The notes under the pieces are model-generated. The model saw only the letters and a list, made by a program, of their open reading frames with translations, ran no database searches and was not told the origin of the DNA. From contig NW_024037055.1 in assembly GCF_015706575.1 (NCBI RefSeq), positions 13,244,262 to 13,308,261 of the forward strand: a DNA stretch of 64,000 nt, in the 5' to 3' direction. Below, piece after piece: positions 62,401-63,329 of this stretch. Each line of letters opens with the position of its first letter. The first letter of the stretch is position 1. The DNA is from Patiria miniata (Eukaryota; Echinodermata; Asteroidea; Valvatida; Asterinidae). The position numbers and the translations under genes are program-made.

Positions 62401-63326
62401 TCCAATGAAAATATCCTAACTGTGTAAAATAGAGTCCTTCGTCTCCATTGCTTGATGTGCTCGTATGGCACATTTGGAAAGGCTCAGCTGACTACAGATA
62501 GGATTGGAATCAGTGTTTTTCACTCTCAAGATTTTGAGTTAGGGAATAAATAATTTAAATCTTAGAAACCATTTTAGCCTAGGGTTGATCGAATTACAGT
62601 CCTTTTGACTCAATCCAGGCACGCTATTAATTTCATCTCAAAGGTCTCCTTAAAAGGCGAGAGCATTGGGCTGCTGTTGTTCAGATAATCCGTCATGGTG
62701 CATTTGCTTTGTACAATAGTTTGTACAATCAAGGGCGGATCCAGAGAGGTTACTGCCGGGCGAGGGGGAGGGAGGCTGTGCCAGGGGGTGGAAGGGCTCT
62801 CACAAGTGAAAAATGACCTTATTTGAGAACATTTTGGTCACTGCCGGAGGGCGCGGTGCCCCCTCCACACCCCTCTGGATCCGCCATGACAGTTGCTGCA
62901 CTGTTCAACACTTGCTGCAAAGTTTTGTGACGTCAAATACCCTTTGCATTTGAAACTGGCCTTTACTTCAAAAGAACCCACCTGTCTGATCTTCCTCCAC
63001 CACTCTGATTGGTGAGGAGCAGATGACAACACTGAATGCCCCTGCACCGTTCTGACTTATGACACACACACGTCATAGTGTATTACTTCATAAGAACCCA
63101 CCTGTCTGATCTTCCTCCACCACTCTGATTGGTGAGGAGCAGATGACATCACTGAATGCCCCTGCACCATTCTGACTCTTGACACACACGTAGTAGACAG
63201 GCCGACAATCCACGGTGAACGCCTCATCACTACATGTTGATGGGTCGGTCAGTTGGAGATTCAGGTCTGATATGATACCATCGCTCTTGGGGCCCAGGGA
63301 GGAGAAATGTTGGATGTCTTCAGAAT
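17385..63326 (-). CDS. Large type I membrane adhesion/receptor-like protein (3' 40 exons of a longer gene; 5' end outside window)
   Basis: This gene was built by joining 40 minus-strand exons at AG/GT borders. Every junction keeps one reading frame, and the total of 7,727 nt equals two leading bases plus exactly 2,575 codons. The order is FN3-like repeats (about residues 1-1,100), mixed cysteine-containing extracellular segments (1,100-1,950), cadherin/VCBS-like repeats (1,990-2,240), two EGF-like domains (2,240-2,320), a transmembrane helix (about 2,328-2,350) and a cytoplasmic tail of about 220 residues ending DDSVV. Two polybasic furin-like sites (RRRKRD, RKRRQ) suggest processing of the ectodomain. 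A role in surface adhesion or signalling with a PDZ partner is inference. Introns are typically about 0.5-2.5 kb, and the longest (6.9 kb) holds a DIRS element. The signal peptide and promoter are not in the window. I do not recognise a named family. Confidence 0.85.
17457..19078 (-). other. Intron between exons 39 and 40, with one MITE
   Basis: Apart from the Harbinger-type MITE (18,392-18,760) nothing is recognised. Confidence 0.6.
18392..18760 (+). mobile_element. Harbinger-type MITE, 369 bp, TTA target duplication
   Basis: The ends ggcccaaaaaaaagtctccg and cggagactttttttttgggc are inverted repeats of about 30 bp. TTA flanks both sides (18,389-18,391 and 18,761-18,763), as expected for PIF/Harbinger. 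It lies in the last intron of the large gene. Confidence 0.88.
19079..19661 (-). CDS. Exon 39: Ser-rich, acidic cytoplasmic tail
   Basis: The acceptor is ctaacag and the donor is acag/gtaggt. About 194 residues are low in hydrophobics, with STSSRASSSSQERPKSAG, GSSKKSSKKATKRPW and EAGEEEEMLDLQTSPF. They look disordered and phosphorylatable. If the donor is not used, the frame reads 17 more residues to a stop at 19,025. I prefer splicing to exon 40 because that exon is in phase and has a good acceptor. Confidence 0.88.
20183..20278 (-). CDS. Exon 38: transmembrane helix
   Basis: The acceptor is tctgtag and the donor is aaaa/gtaagc. It encodes AKVALGVVCSLLILF, then IIAAVVFIV and the basic stop-transfer YKRHHAK. 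The hydrophobic stretch is about 23 residues. The positive charges on the C-terminal side and the upstream EGF domains predict an outside-to-inside type I topology. Confidence 0.93.
20385..20830 (+). repeat. Dispersed repeat family C, copy 2, in the exon 37-38 intron
   Basis: It is homologous to 12,485-12,805. This copy carries about 100 bp more in the middle (near 20,540-20,640). Confidence 0.75.
20926..21148 (-). CDS. Exon 37: EGF-like plus calcium-binding EGF-like domain
   Basis: The acceptor is attacag and the donor is gggc/gtcagt. It encodes FYFCACQPGWVGDICQTDYD, the C-x-C-x8-C end of EGF 1. EGF 2 follows (DYDECQSTPCEYPYVCYDHL, then GFACACPLNDPVC) with the D-x-D-E-C calcium-binding start. 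The split codon GC/A joins the transmembrane exon. Confidence 0.9.
21394..21470 (-). repeat. tRNA-like SINE fragment
   Basis: The minus strand reads gcacgggttcgagtccagcc, a good B box, after cacttaactcatggtctgtg. It lies in the exon 36-37 intron. Confidence 0.4.
21722..21893 (-). CDS. Exon 36: cadherin-like repeat end and start of first EGF
   Basis: The acceptor is cttctag and the donor is agag/gtgggt. It encodes YTYAPNPNYHGRDSFLVLAE, the Y-x-P-x-x-x-Y-x-G-x-D-S-F signature of VCBS/cadherin-like repeats. It then encodes TNPCIHEGICRG, the first cysteines of an EGF-like domain. Confidence 0.87.
22021..22260 (-). CDS. Exon 35: cadherin-like repeat
   Basis: The acceptor is gcggcag and the donor is ggg/gtaagt, phase 0 at both ends. 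It encodes LIVEQNTGSNVAYKDLTL, then GAYDPDINDNLTIITQPPSY with D-P-D and NLT. An acidic, cysteine-containing insert follows (QSEEVPSTQNCSEPSVDSEE). Confidence 0.86.
22675..22817 (-). CDS. Exon 34: cadherin-like repeat end with PVNDNP motif
   Basis: The acceptor is ctgtcag and the donor is ctg/gtaagt. It encodes VREVQTFAEIAPLSTTVNIF then IEVKPVNDNPTLFSAQDGS. V-x-P-V-N-D-N-P is the inter-repeat linker of cadherin-like domains. Confidence 0.85.
22840..24362. repeat. Intronic region with repeated ACTTCCGGT and TGATGACGTCA modules, bounded by gtggtcgggc motifs
   Basis: It is bounded by gagtggtcgggcgg (22,870) and a palindromic gtggtcgggttgtgcccgac (24,331-24,350). Inside, gatgacgtca or close variants recur at about 23,056, 23,194, 23,230, 23,372, 23,523, 23,817 and 24,162, often next to cttccgg. 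It is probably a decayed transposon of about 1.5 kb in the exon 33-34 intron. No coding frame was seen. Confidence 0.55.
24363..25272. other. Intron sequence, nothing recognised
   Basis: This is the remainder of the exon 33-34 intron. Confidence 0.5.
25273..25440 (-). CDS. Exon 33: cadherin/VCBS-like repeat
   Basis: The acceptor is ttccgcag and the donor is actg/gtgaga. It encodes GTLVYTLLVSDPEDDILAFE, the SDPEDD calcium-binding-type turn, then DGVLSFTPCLDCQGTATLQI. Together with NEDQ from exon 32 this matches the N-E-D-x-x-x-x-x-x-V-x-D-P-E-x-D pattern of these repeats. Confidence 0.86.
25640..26085 (+). repeat. Dispersed repeat family D, copy 1
   Basis: It shares cctgatgaag, gctcagtgaatgctgtatat, gaattgcgcccgaa and ctgcaaatgat with the inverted copy at 38,005-38,460. 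Both copies are intronic. Confidence 0.75.
26097..26286 (-). CDS. Exon 32: second basic cleavage-like site and start of cadherin-like repeats
   Basis: The acceptor is cttcctag and the donor is caag/gtttgt. It encodes VSSPTEATRKRRQASDPPFF, with RKRR matching a convertase site, then IPNNPPEISDLPEYFYMNED. The latter begins a bacterial-type cadherin/VCBS-like repeat that runs into exon 33. Confidence 0.84.
26287..28151. other. Intron 31-32; possible repeat bounded by agacctgccaa (26,957) and ttggcaggtct (28,029)
   Basis: The two 11-bp motifs are inverted copies about 1.07 kb apart. No coding content was recognised. The 135-aa frame at 27,666-28,073 lacks domain features. Confidence 0.35.
28152..28240 (-). 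CDS. Exon 31: beta-sandwich-like segment
   Basis: The acceptor is gtgtag and the donor is gag/gtaatt. It encodes DNAEWRDAAKTCSEVDKITY then TDDGAQINVE. Its acceptor and first bases are copied once as a tandem repeat of about 37 bp at 28,226-28,300. Confidence 0.83.
28226..28300 (+). repeat. Tandem duplication (about 37 bp x 2) over the exon 31 acceptor
   Basis: The segment gccattcagcgttatctacac recurs once with small changes (…ctacgc). It includes the exon's first bases and the acceptor AG. Confidence 0.8.
28628..28770 (-). CDS. Exon 30: beta-sandwich-like segment
   Basis: The acceptor is ctatag and the donor is gttg/gtaaga. It encodes VRFVYEPTFYITSLGQTELH then LVISLTLSSLGNWTDTKARL and IYWDV. 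The pattern continues into exon 31 as W-x-D-A-x-x-T-C. Confidence 0.84.
28913..29595 (+). mobile_element. Foldback element with arms of about 150 bp
   Basis: The left arm (28,913-29,062) and right arm (29,441-29,595) are diverged inverted copies. They share gaggctcta, cggaaacacgta, taatttta/taaaatt-like tracts and tattggtttgat. No transposase frame lies between them. It is in the exon 29-30 intron. Confidence 0.75.
30427..30577 (-). CDS. Exon 29: extracellular segment
   Basis: The acceptor is attgcag and the donor is cag/gttggt. It encodes LPQGGSLILGLLDVNRTNQE then APLEYTPYITNPLNTIQYTS. NRT is a potential glycosylation site. Confidence 0.83.
31220..32740 (+). pseudogene. Decayed LINE reverse transcriptase, antisense to the host gene
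   Basis: The frames read in order KRDKSDCNNYRGISLLNVFG, SQCGFRSRRSLIDKVFTLRQ and VDLTKAFDMVSRARLYR. A second frame has THLLFVDNATLIAHAAADLQ (the F-x-D-D box changed to FVDNA), then DEFCYLGSFISSMASMEADL and VYNACVLSTLLYVSEAWSA. Several stops and frameshifts and the altered catalytic box make it a relic. It is in the exon 28-29 intron. Confidence 0.88.
32749..32872 (-). CDS. Exon 28: segment with furin-like site RRRKRD
   Basis: The acceptor is tctagag and the donor is ggag/gtaggt. It encodes DSDMMMTSPNGTDLVLKSST then GQRRRKRDIGNHFDFTVATK. R-R-R-K-R matches the R-x-[K/R]-R consensus of proprotein convertases. The intron that follows holds a LINE relic (31,220-32,740). Confidence 0.78.
33296..33379 (-). 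CDS. Exon 27: short extracellular segment (donor uncertain)
   Basis: The acceptor is atgcgcag. It encodes ESPFLAEGVQCGQTLRDNT then RNKHYTGS. The strongest-looking donor (gg/gtcagt, which would start the exon at 33,300) breaks the frame of exon 28. A weaker donor four bases further (tca/gtatat) keeps it, and it also makes the full coding sum divisible by three. This is the one junction I regard as unsettled. Confidence 0.7.
33561..33777 (-). CDS. Exon 26: extracellular segment
   Basis: The acceptor is caccccag and the donor is gcaa/gtaagt. It encodes LLDDIIPCMVVGGNSSGSV, AIENGLIIIRAGHREERYK and IIDIPPKFKMEPGK. NSS is a potential glycosylation site. The segment looks beta-rich. Confidence 0.85.
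34425..34595 (-). CDS. Exon 25: extracellular segment, Lys/Ser-rich
   Basis: The acceptor is tttctcag and the donor is tatg/gtacga. It encodes VTVLLEQPAADDVNTTSMFS then EVYPPDVEKSTDPTKTGTSW. It continues exon 24 through the split codon G/GT. Confidence 0.83.
34707..35100 (-). repeat. Tandem triplication (about 146 bp period) of the exon 24 3' end with its donor
   Basis: Copies end at the ctacctaccat motif near 34,707, 34,853 and 35,001, and the last belongs to exon 24. Both extra copies read HHITTYYVTLKAIKGAGLE without stops and keep the gtaggtag donor, but lack an acceptor. Confidence 0.9.
35009..35192 (-). CDS. Exon 24: FN3-like segment, 3' part tandemly triplicated
   Basis: The acceptor is ctttcag and the donor is gatg/gtaggt. 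It encodes EHYWAIGTSRGTTDLQDF then NTTYYATLKAINGASLEAIV and ends ECDG. Two further copies of its last 90 bp or so with the donor follow in the intron (about 34,707-35,000). Confidence 0.88.
35932..36128 (-). CDS. Exon 23: FN3-like segment with YIDDTP linker
   Basis: The acceptor is tttgacag and the donor is aaag/gtagaa. It encodes SVIASSNGFYIDDTPAELDI, then IIQVLWSFLDMESGVK. The FN3 series restarts here after the cysteine-rich exons 17-22. Confidence 0.87.
36480..37990. other. Intron 22-23 sequence, nothing recognised
   Basis: It contains a short (CG/TG) alternating tract near 36,619-36,632. No repeat end or exon is supported. Confidence 0.45.
38005..38460 (-). repeat. Dispersed repeat family D, copy 2 (inverted)
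   Basis: This is the counterpart of 25,640-26,085. Its end lies about 100 bp from exon 22. Confidence 0.75.
38560..38773 (-). CDS. Exon 22: cysteine-rich, N-glycosylated segment
   Basis: The acceptor is ttgtacag and the donor is acag/gtgagc. It encodes VAEPCVPCINPCDRYQCDPS, with six cysteines in 23 residues, then TNLTLPRLELLNWTSSDNN. Three N-glycosylation sequons are visible (NLT, NWT, NAT). Confidence 0.86.
39391..39730 (+). repeat. Dispersed repeat family A, copy 2, abutting the exon 21 donor
   Basis: It runs from agcgtcaatcgcttctcgaa to tgatcgacgccc. It contains a G run of about 20 (39,667-39,686). It ends about 8 bp from the splice donor of exon 21. Confidence 0.75.
39738..39867 (-). 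CDS. Exon 21: extracellular segment
   Basis: The acceptor is atgtatag and the donor is gag/gtgagc. It encodes MPPDQSKLCRYGAPFRAGTS then VSRYFAGIGSEAGATDIVAF. The intron immediately after its donor is a dispersed repeat (39,391-39,730), so the insertion lies about 8 bp from the splice site. Confidence 0.84.
40001..40179 (-). CDS. Exon 20: extracellular segment
   Basis: The acceptor is gtcacag and the donor is tgag/gtctgt. It encodes DEWSFEVYIGGKLLSSVTGI and then TKLILHVFNRDSYVAELLD, probably beta-strand-rich. The split codon AG/G joins it to exon 21. Confidence 0.84.
40350..40501 (-). CDS. Exon 19: extracellular segment
   Basis: The acceptor is ttgccag and the donor is gag/gtagat. The split codon with exon 18 gives YPNGNVSQAVLWCRYFKDEW, then VVDLDFDPSVEERHYAINF. 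A potential N-glycosylation site (NVS) is present. Confidence 0.85.
40600..40810 (-). pseudogene. LINE C-terminal fragment
   Basis: The minus-strand frame reads RPKKRWIDNINKDLQCLQIN then ALNRVDWKKAIRPSRHDH. This is the conserved tail of one LINE class (R-W-x-D-x-I, then D-R-x-x-W). It is in the exon 18-19 intron. Confidence 0.75.
41158..41398 (-). CDS. Exon 18: cysteine cluster and Thr/acidic spacer
   Basis: The acceptor is tccgcag and the donor is ccaa/gtaagt, phase 0 in and phase 1 out. It encodes SACPLCDCADFLGVTEDYN, then a Thr/Glu-rich spacer and EEPDEDGDSVSDEDKG, which looks flexible and possibly O-glycosylated. The exon lies 25 bp from a Harbinger-type MITE (41,424-41,823). Confidence 0.86.
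41424..41823 (+). mobile_element. Harbinger-type MITE, 400 bp, TAA target duplication
   Basis: The ends ggccaaaaaaaaataagtcg and ttatttattttttggcc-like are inverted, with TAA at 41,421-41,423 and 41,824-41,826. It is related in its termini to 18,392-18,760. It lies 25 bp from the exon 18 acceptor. Confidence 0.85.
42340..42495 (-). CDS. Exon 17: cysteine-containing extracellular segment
   Basis: The acceptor is tttctag and the donor is ccag/gttagt, phase 0 both sides. It encodes TSILFWDGPDGVIGEYDFGG then NWQEGICQCCYIKPLNQ. The next exon continues with SACPLCDCADF, so exons 17-18 form a cysteine cluster. Confidence 0.85.
42603..42909. mobile_element. Small palindromic-ended unit made of DIRS terminal sequence, flanked by C and G runs
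   Basis: The ends are inverted copies of about 45 bp (cacagtagtgtggttggggt... and its reverse complement at about 42,853-42,897), bordered by a C-run on the left and a G-run on the right. The core (42,650-42,800) is an inverted copy of the right subterminal region of the adjacent DIRS element. It may be a DIRS-derived non-autonomous unit or part of a compound left terminus. Confidence 0.6.
42910..42953 (+). repeat. Left 44-bp inverted terminal repeat of the DIRS-like element
   Basis: It starts gtctacatcactctactt and is the exact reverse complement of 48,573-48,616. Beyond it the two ends diverge. Confidence 0.85.
43232..44188 (-). CDS. DIRS tyrosine recombinase (318 aa)
   Basis: This would integrate the circular cDNA without target duplication. 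It has an N-terminal SAM-like part (FNSGLTTATVKNYRSAV) and a C-terminal catalytic part. The active-site residues are visible: Arg in SRRRSEL (about 131-133), H256 and R259 in HEVR, W282 in the CWKNPNTF box, and Tyr 292 in FSECYLKD. The reading frame is intact, unlike the RT. Confidence 0.9.
   Translation of the reverse strand: MYDSRLRHFFKWCRRQSIHPPNTSVGEVGDFLLYLFNSGLTTATVKNYRSAVAVIHQGFSDGSSVSGNPAISQLIKGMFNTRPPVRTLIPSWDLFSVLSTLAKAPFEPMNCSTLLQLSIKVAFLLAVATSRRRSELHSLSMQTGHIRWEPGGVRLIPTAGFLAKNQSQTFTPPDIFVPDIESFSNETNDKLWCPVRALKWYVNRTKSLRTGHNKLFIITTPPHGPASRDTITRWIVTAIRSVPGGWPATQGPIRAHEVRGVSTSWAFFKGVPLGDIVKAACWKNPNTFSECYLKDVLQADGKAGREVLLAASRASRKH
44113..45475 (-). CDS. DIRS RT thumb, RNase H and Dam-like segment
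   Basis: It resumes at ASDLGFLINTKKSHPVPS with FLGASLDLRRG. RNase H motifs follow in order: TTDASGYGWGATLHP, NILEMLAVTNALK, RCDNATVVAYINHQGGT and HIPGEENVTADALSR. Next comes HVDLFASRMNNQLPIYCAR, which resembles the Dam-type methyltransferase segment described in DIRS elements. The open frame itself extends upstream to 45,843 without meaning. Its 3' end overlaps the recombinase frame by 76 bp. Confidence 0.85.
45384..46013 (-). pseudogene. DIRS reverse transcriptase palm (frameshifted)
   Basis: It contains RRSLEEEIDALLLKRAV, the fingers motif WRPILNVKPLN, SIDMKDAYFHVSIRPKHRKF, VLPFGLSTS and the catalytic YLDD box (MYLDDWLVVG). The homologous sequence leaves this frame near 45,440-45,475 and resumes in the overlapping 44,113-45,843 frame (ASDLGFLINTKKS). 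The RT is therefore interrupted twice. Confidence 0.88.
45932..47095 (-). CDS. DIRS element gag plus N terminus of reverse transcriptase
   Basis: The 387-aa frame has a helical gag-like part (DKTRGKLEDVTRRMDSAARM...) and a basic linker (RPPVRAARGGFRGRADK). Its end, GGRLQEFVGSWVQVTSDRWV, is the conserved entry into the DIRS/Pao-type RT. The frame is lost at a G-run of about 20 bases (46,021-46,040) and continues in the 45,384-46,013 frame. Confidence 0.8.
   Translation of the reverse strand: MVQRDMIRVLNLPAGTEPPPPPERQSFKKRSGPTTEPVRAFPTMPLDRVCVDHIDGIMHAKTWSAYAKRVDLYYHFPPGDFEKYFSTPVLPDSAIDKLAADRGTASSKVPFTDKTRGKLEDVTRRMDSAARMGMRATSFLLLLSEYLALGYEEDSVIPADMMVAALHCLDRGLCSTLDQFARVSTLATSSRRANVLDALFLPSPGARKHLDELPLSGPDLFSGKFQEAMEAEAKRLKATEIINLKKPAELKTADKTKKQPSFVIPRRRPPVRAARGGFRGRADKMVGPRYSQPHTGTPGHGANELCVSERPPAAGPVGGRLQEFVGSWVQVTSDRWVLETISSGYALEFTRTPPPPPPHRTCLFGQCPYRQTQQNAAPSRRRLTPSF
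47141..47722 (-). CDS. DIRS element gag-like ORF, 193 aa
   Basis: It is Ser/Pro/His-rich (SSGIPVSPQSSATTRSHSSK). It ends at a TGA 45 bases before the 45,932-47,095 frame, which is in the same phase. The two may therefore have been one reading frame, split by this stop and an A/T-rich slippery tract. Confidence 0.5.
   Translation of the reverse strand: MEGHASTSDFIRSSGIPVSPQSSATTRSHSSKKEKIEKVPPFSPSSGRSHRGKCHKGGDPISRDDFLEAFHSLAASLSGRQGDCGHSWMTPGQRDIPHTVSRAPESPPELQPPPASHHGRGGVTTDQRTMPCTESRAPASPPGISLHPSVSLESKRGSIPGHRDGAASPPGPGSHSPVTTRPRTLTTRRTRAS
47731..48297 (-). CDS. DIRS element first ORF (188 aa, gag-like or unknown)
   Basis: This is the first open frame after the right terminal repeat. It is Pro/Gly/Thr-rich and basic (for example KGKCTGKTRKLSD), compatible with a nucleic-acid-binding gag. 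I see no cysteine knuckle. It lies in a different frame from the next ORF (47,141-47,722), with only a few bases between them. Confidence 0.5.
   Translation of the reverse strand: MSKSRKLGRTGCVDNGGTYIPPDKPEFSGDCTGDGTSPRQQSPSRPLQPLLAVGADGPIDQAGGRTTPPSSVNIHRSAQLKGKCTGKTRKLSDAGAVPKKGRTAKGGPATGRTVPVPGPSTWHTQPEEVLLHGSVHPGPPSPVITTMPGDGLLYGRLIDRTAPAYVTGVGALSAARAIDSVEPNPFNR
48470..48616 (-). repeat. Right terminal region of the DIRS-like element
   Basis: The outer 44 bp match the left terminus inverted. The whole stretch of about 145 bp is also found inverted, with a few differences, in the small unit at about 42,637-42,800, immediately left of the element. Confidence 0.8.
48620..49339. other. Intron sequence between the DIRS element and exon 16
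   Basis: Nothing recognised. Confidence 0.5.
49340..49457 (-). CDS. Exon 16: extracellular segment
   Basis: The acceptor is aacccag and the donor is gag/gtcagt, phase 0 both sides. It encodes FASEESLTVKMERDTQGPRM then YVTNAQIVRSSEYE. The following intron (42,496-49,339) is the longest in the gene and contains the DIRS element. Confidence 0.82.
49895..50160 (+). repeat. tRNA-derived SINE family 1, copy 1
   Basis: It has A box ggccttgtagttagggtt, B box gtcaggggttcaaatgc, then gttgtgtccttgggccagcc and agcattagctggggagtaac. It is in the exon 15-16 intron. Confidence 0.85.
50385..50533 (-). CDS. Exon 15: extracellular segment rich in tryptophan
   Basis: The acceptor is ttgacag and the donor is acag/gtaaag. 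It encodes LPNPVGPPCPLRDIPFTDP followed by WSAMDFKGLWSMNRENWELE. It no longer follows the simple FN3 pattern, and I recognise no domain. Confidence 0.82.
50664..50838 (-). CDS. Exon 14: FN3-like repeat end
   Basis: The acceptor is tttccag and the donor is gctg/gtaaat, phase 0 in. It encodes HPYFVQLLAVNQAGDSIQT, then FVDLSEPTAGLVVDGMDF. Here SEPTAG replaces the usual TPP linker. Confidence 0.86.
51523..51738 (-). CDS. Exon 13: FN3-like repeat start
   Basis: The acceptor is ccctgcag and the donor is acag/gtaaga, phase 0 at both ends. It encodes IESIPLVWEDFRDDESGIKS and later DWLVLGPDIGDFTYVDLNLQ. The 5' end of the exon plus its acceptor is tandemly copied upstream in transcript sense (plus coordinates 51,821-51,975). 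Confidence 0.87.
51694..51975 (-). repeat. Tandem duplication (126-127 bp period) over the exon 13 acceptor
   Basis: The unit begins ccataccaatgggattgact at 51,694, 51,821 and 51,947; the third copy is partial. It covers the first bases of exon 13, its acceptor and intron sequence. Confidence 0.92.
52005..52108 (-). CDS. Exon 12: FN3-like repeat end with VDITPP linker
   Basis: The acceptor is ctttcag and the donor is atg/gtaagt. It encodes MNEAGQCNSSTSHFSVDITP and then PVEGRLRAGPFYGM. The linker is the same as in exon 4. Confidence 0.85.
52426..52716 (-). CDS. Exon 11: FN3-like repeat
   Basis: The acceptor is cctatag and the donor is gtgg/gtgagt. It encodes SLSEVELQWGKFESTFPILL, YYVGLGKPSPAS and GSYYVTVVG. 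The plus-strand open frame over the same bases is a shadow, because it does not fit the neighbouring exons. Confidence 0.88.
52890..53584 (+). mobile_element. Tc1/mariner-type MITE, 695 bp, TA target duplication
   Basis: The ends cagggtggttcgaaaa and ttaaccaccctg, with ggacacccac inside both, are inverted repeats of about 50 bp. TA flanks both sides (52,888-52,889 and 53,585-53,586). There is no transposase. It is in the exon 10-11 intron. Confidence 0.9.
53650..53922 (-). CDS. Exon 10: FN3-like repeat
   Basis: The acceptor is aacattag and the donor is attg/gtaaat. It encodes DYYEAAVGTDRRYPKTRDN, a potential N-glycosylation site (NTT) and STYYVTVRGHSASFSTAEV. The upstream intron boundary sits about 65 bp from a mariner-type MITE at 52,890-53,584. 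Confidence 0.87.
54555..54824 (-). CDS. Exon 9: FN3-like segment
   Basis: The acceptor is taaaacag and the donor is acag/gtttgt. It encodes ETYYSVVRATNALGLAVTV, then SDGITVKRDPLIPG, and starts the next repeat with ISASWKGFGEG. Confidence 0.87.
55131..55330 (+). repeat. tRNA-derived SINE family 1, copy 2
   Basis: It has A box tggcctagtggttagggttg, B box gggtcaggggttcaactcc, then gttgtgtccttgggcaagcc. It is in the exon 8-9 intron. Confidence 0.88.
55512..56216 (-). CDS. Exon 8: longest exon, spanning three FN3-like repeats
   Basis: This 705-nt exon has acceptor ttgcag and donor ggag/gtaata. It completes one repeat (VYYVTVEAFNAVNQ, then IEIDDTPPSYG), holds a full repeat (LQILWQPFTDEDTQITKYEV through VYATVRGYNEAGLTS), and starts a third (MSASWDFSGDPCPMKKYEW). 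A disulphide-sized cysteine cluster (DCTNDEECLSLDGEC) lies between repeats. Most neighbours hold half a repeat per exon, so an intron may have been lost here. Confidence 0.9.
56400..56935. other. Intron sequence with a short local inverted duplication near 56,570-56,630
   Basis: tagtcatcgtcaggag occurs twice directly and once inverted (ctcctgacgatgacta-like). No gene was found. Confidence 0.4.
56937..57692 (+). repeat. Dispersed repeat family A, copy 3, with an internal 178-bp tandem array
   Basis: It runs from gcatcaatcgcttcc to tgacgccc. Units starting gattctaaatgctctgtggt at about 57,111, 57,289 and 57,467 repeat about three times, each with gatctgaggcaatttct and accaatattttctt. Confidence 0.85.
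58106..58283 (-). CDS. Exon 7: FN3-like repeat, N-terminal half
   Basis: The acceptor is cttcctag and the donor is aaag/gttggt, with phase 0 in and phase 1 out. It encodes ALLCSWSDFLDAESGIGHY followed by RMSVGTAQGLDEVF. W-x-D-F-x-D-x-E-S-G-I is the start signature shared with exons 13 and 23. Confidence 0.85.
58562..58668 (-). CDS. Exon 6: FN3-like repeat, C-terminal half
   Basis: The acceptor is gtctccag and the donor is cag/gtatgt. It encodes LPNILTVRAINSVGLKR and ends MTADNTPPSVGQ, the inter-repeat TPP linker. Confidence 0.85.
58963..59240 (+). repeat. tRNA-derived SINE family 1, copy 3
   Basis: It has A box tggcctagtggttagggttc, B box gtcaggggttccaatcc, then agcattagctggggag-like and cctgattggccacg. 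It is in the exon 5-6 intron. Confidence 0.88.
59565..59650 (+). repeat. Short tandem repeat of actggttt units
   Basis: Imperfect copies of gactggtttcacactggttt run over about 85 bp. Confidence 0.65.
59865..60063 (-). CDS. Exon 5: FN3-like repeat
   Basis: The acceptor is atttacag and the donor is atag/gtatgg, with phase 0 in and phase 1 out. It encodes YQPNTDSIDGTWDATDGE and then ATYFSMGQYPGGSDVYP, the same G-strand motif as exon 3. The visible reading frame runs a little past both borders into the introns. Confidence 0.85.
60558..60748 (-). CDS. Exon 4: FN3-like repeat ending in the VDITPP linker
   Basis: The acceptor is tctctag and the donor is cctg/gtgagt. It encodes LQHGVTYYSTLRAITNAD, a typical FN3 F-strand, and then FTVDITPPEI. 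The same VDITPP or DDTPP linker between repeats occurs in exons 6, 8, 12 and 23. Confidence 0.85.
60815..61150 (+). repeat. tRNA-derived SINE family 2
   Basis: It has A box tggcctagcggttaagagca, B box gtgggttcgagcccgggc, then cccttaagcaaggtacttaa and ggatgggacgttaagcc. This head differs from family 1. It is in the exon 3-4 intron. Confidence 0.88.
61845..61962 (-). CDS. Exon 3: FN3-like segment with the Y-E-W-A-V-G-T motif
   Basis: The acceptor is aatacag and the donor is ccag/gtaaga, entering in phase 0. It encodes SELHGISHYEWAVGTTPGG. The motif Y-x-x-x-[V/I/L]-G-[T/S] recurs through the protein (exons 5, 7, 8, 10, 11 and 24), so a homologous repeat is present. Confidence 0.85.
62269..62357 (-). 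CDS. Exon 2: FN3-like segment
   Basis: The acceptor is tttcacag and the donor is gag/gtagag. It enters in phase 1 and leaves in phase 0. It encodes GYVTDGPTMLQDID followed by a TVTVWFDDFE strand, the W-containing B-strand type seen at the start of an FN3 fold. Confidence 0.8.
62734..62885 (+). mobile_element. Small MITE, about 152 bp
   Basis: The terminal inverted repeats are ggcggatccagag and ctctggatccgcc, with a G/C-rich core. No clear target duplication is visible. It is in the exon 1-2 intron. Confidence 0.75.
62961..63195 (-). repeat. Tandem duplication (120 bp period) over the exon 1 donor
   Basis: acctgtctgatcttcctcca at 62,980 and 63,100 marks the two copies. The downstream copy keeps QNGAGAFSVVICSSPIRVVE open and the gtgggt donor, but has no acceptor of its own. 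Confidence 0.92.
63102..63326 (-). CDS. Exon 1 of those visible: FN3-like segment
   Basis: The acceptor is ctttag and the donor is gacag/gtgggt. It enters with two bases of a split codon and leaves in phase 1. It encodes about 74 residues with the strand motif VYYVCVKSQNGAG and ends VVEEDQT. This is the most upstream exon I can support. Its 3' part and donor are duplicated just downstream at about 62,961-63,072. Confidence 0.8.
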
Positions 63327-63329
63327 CTA

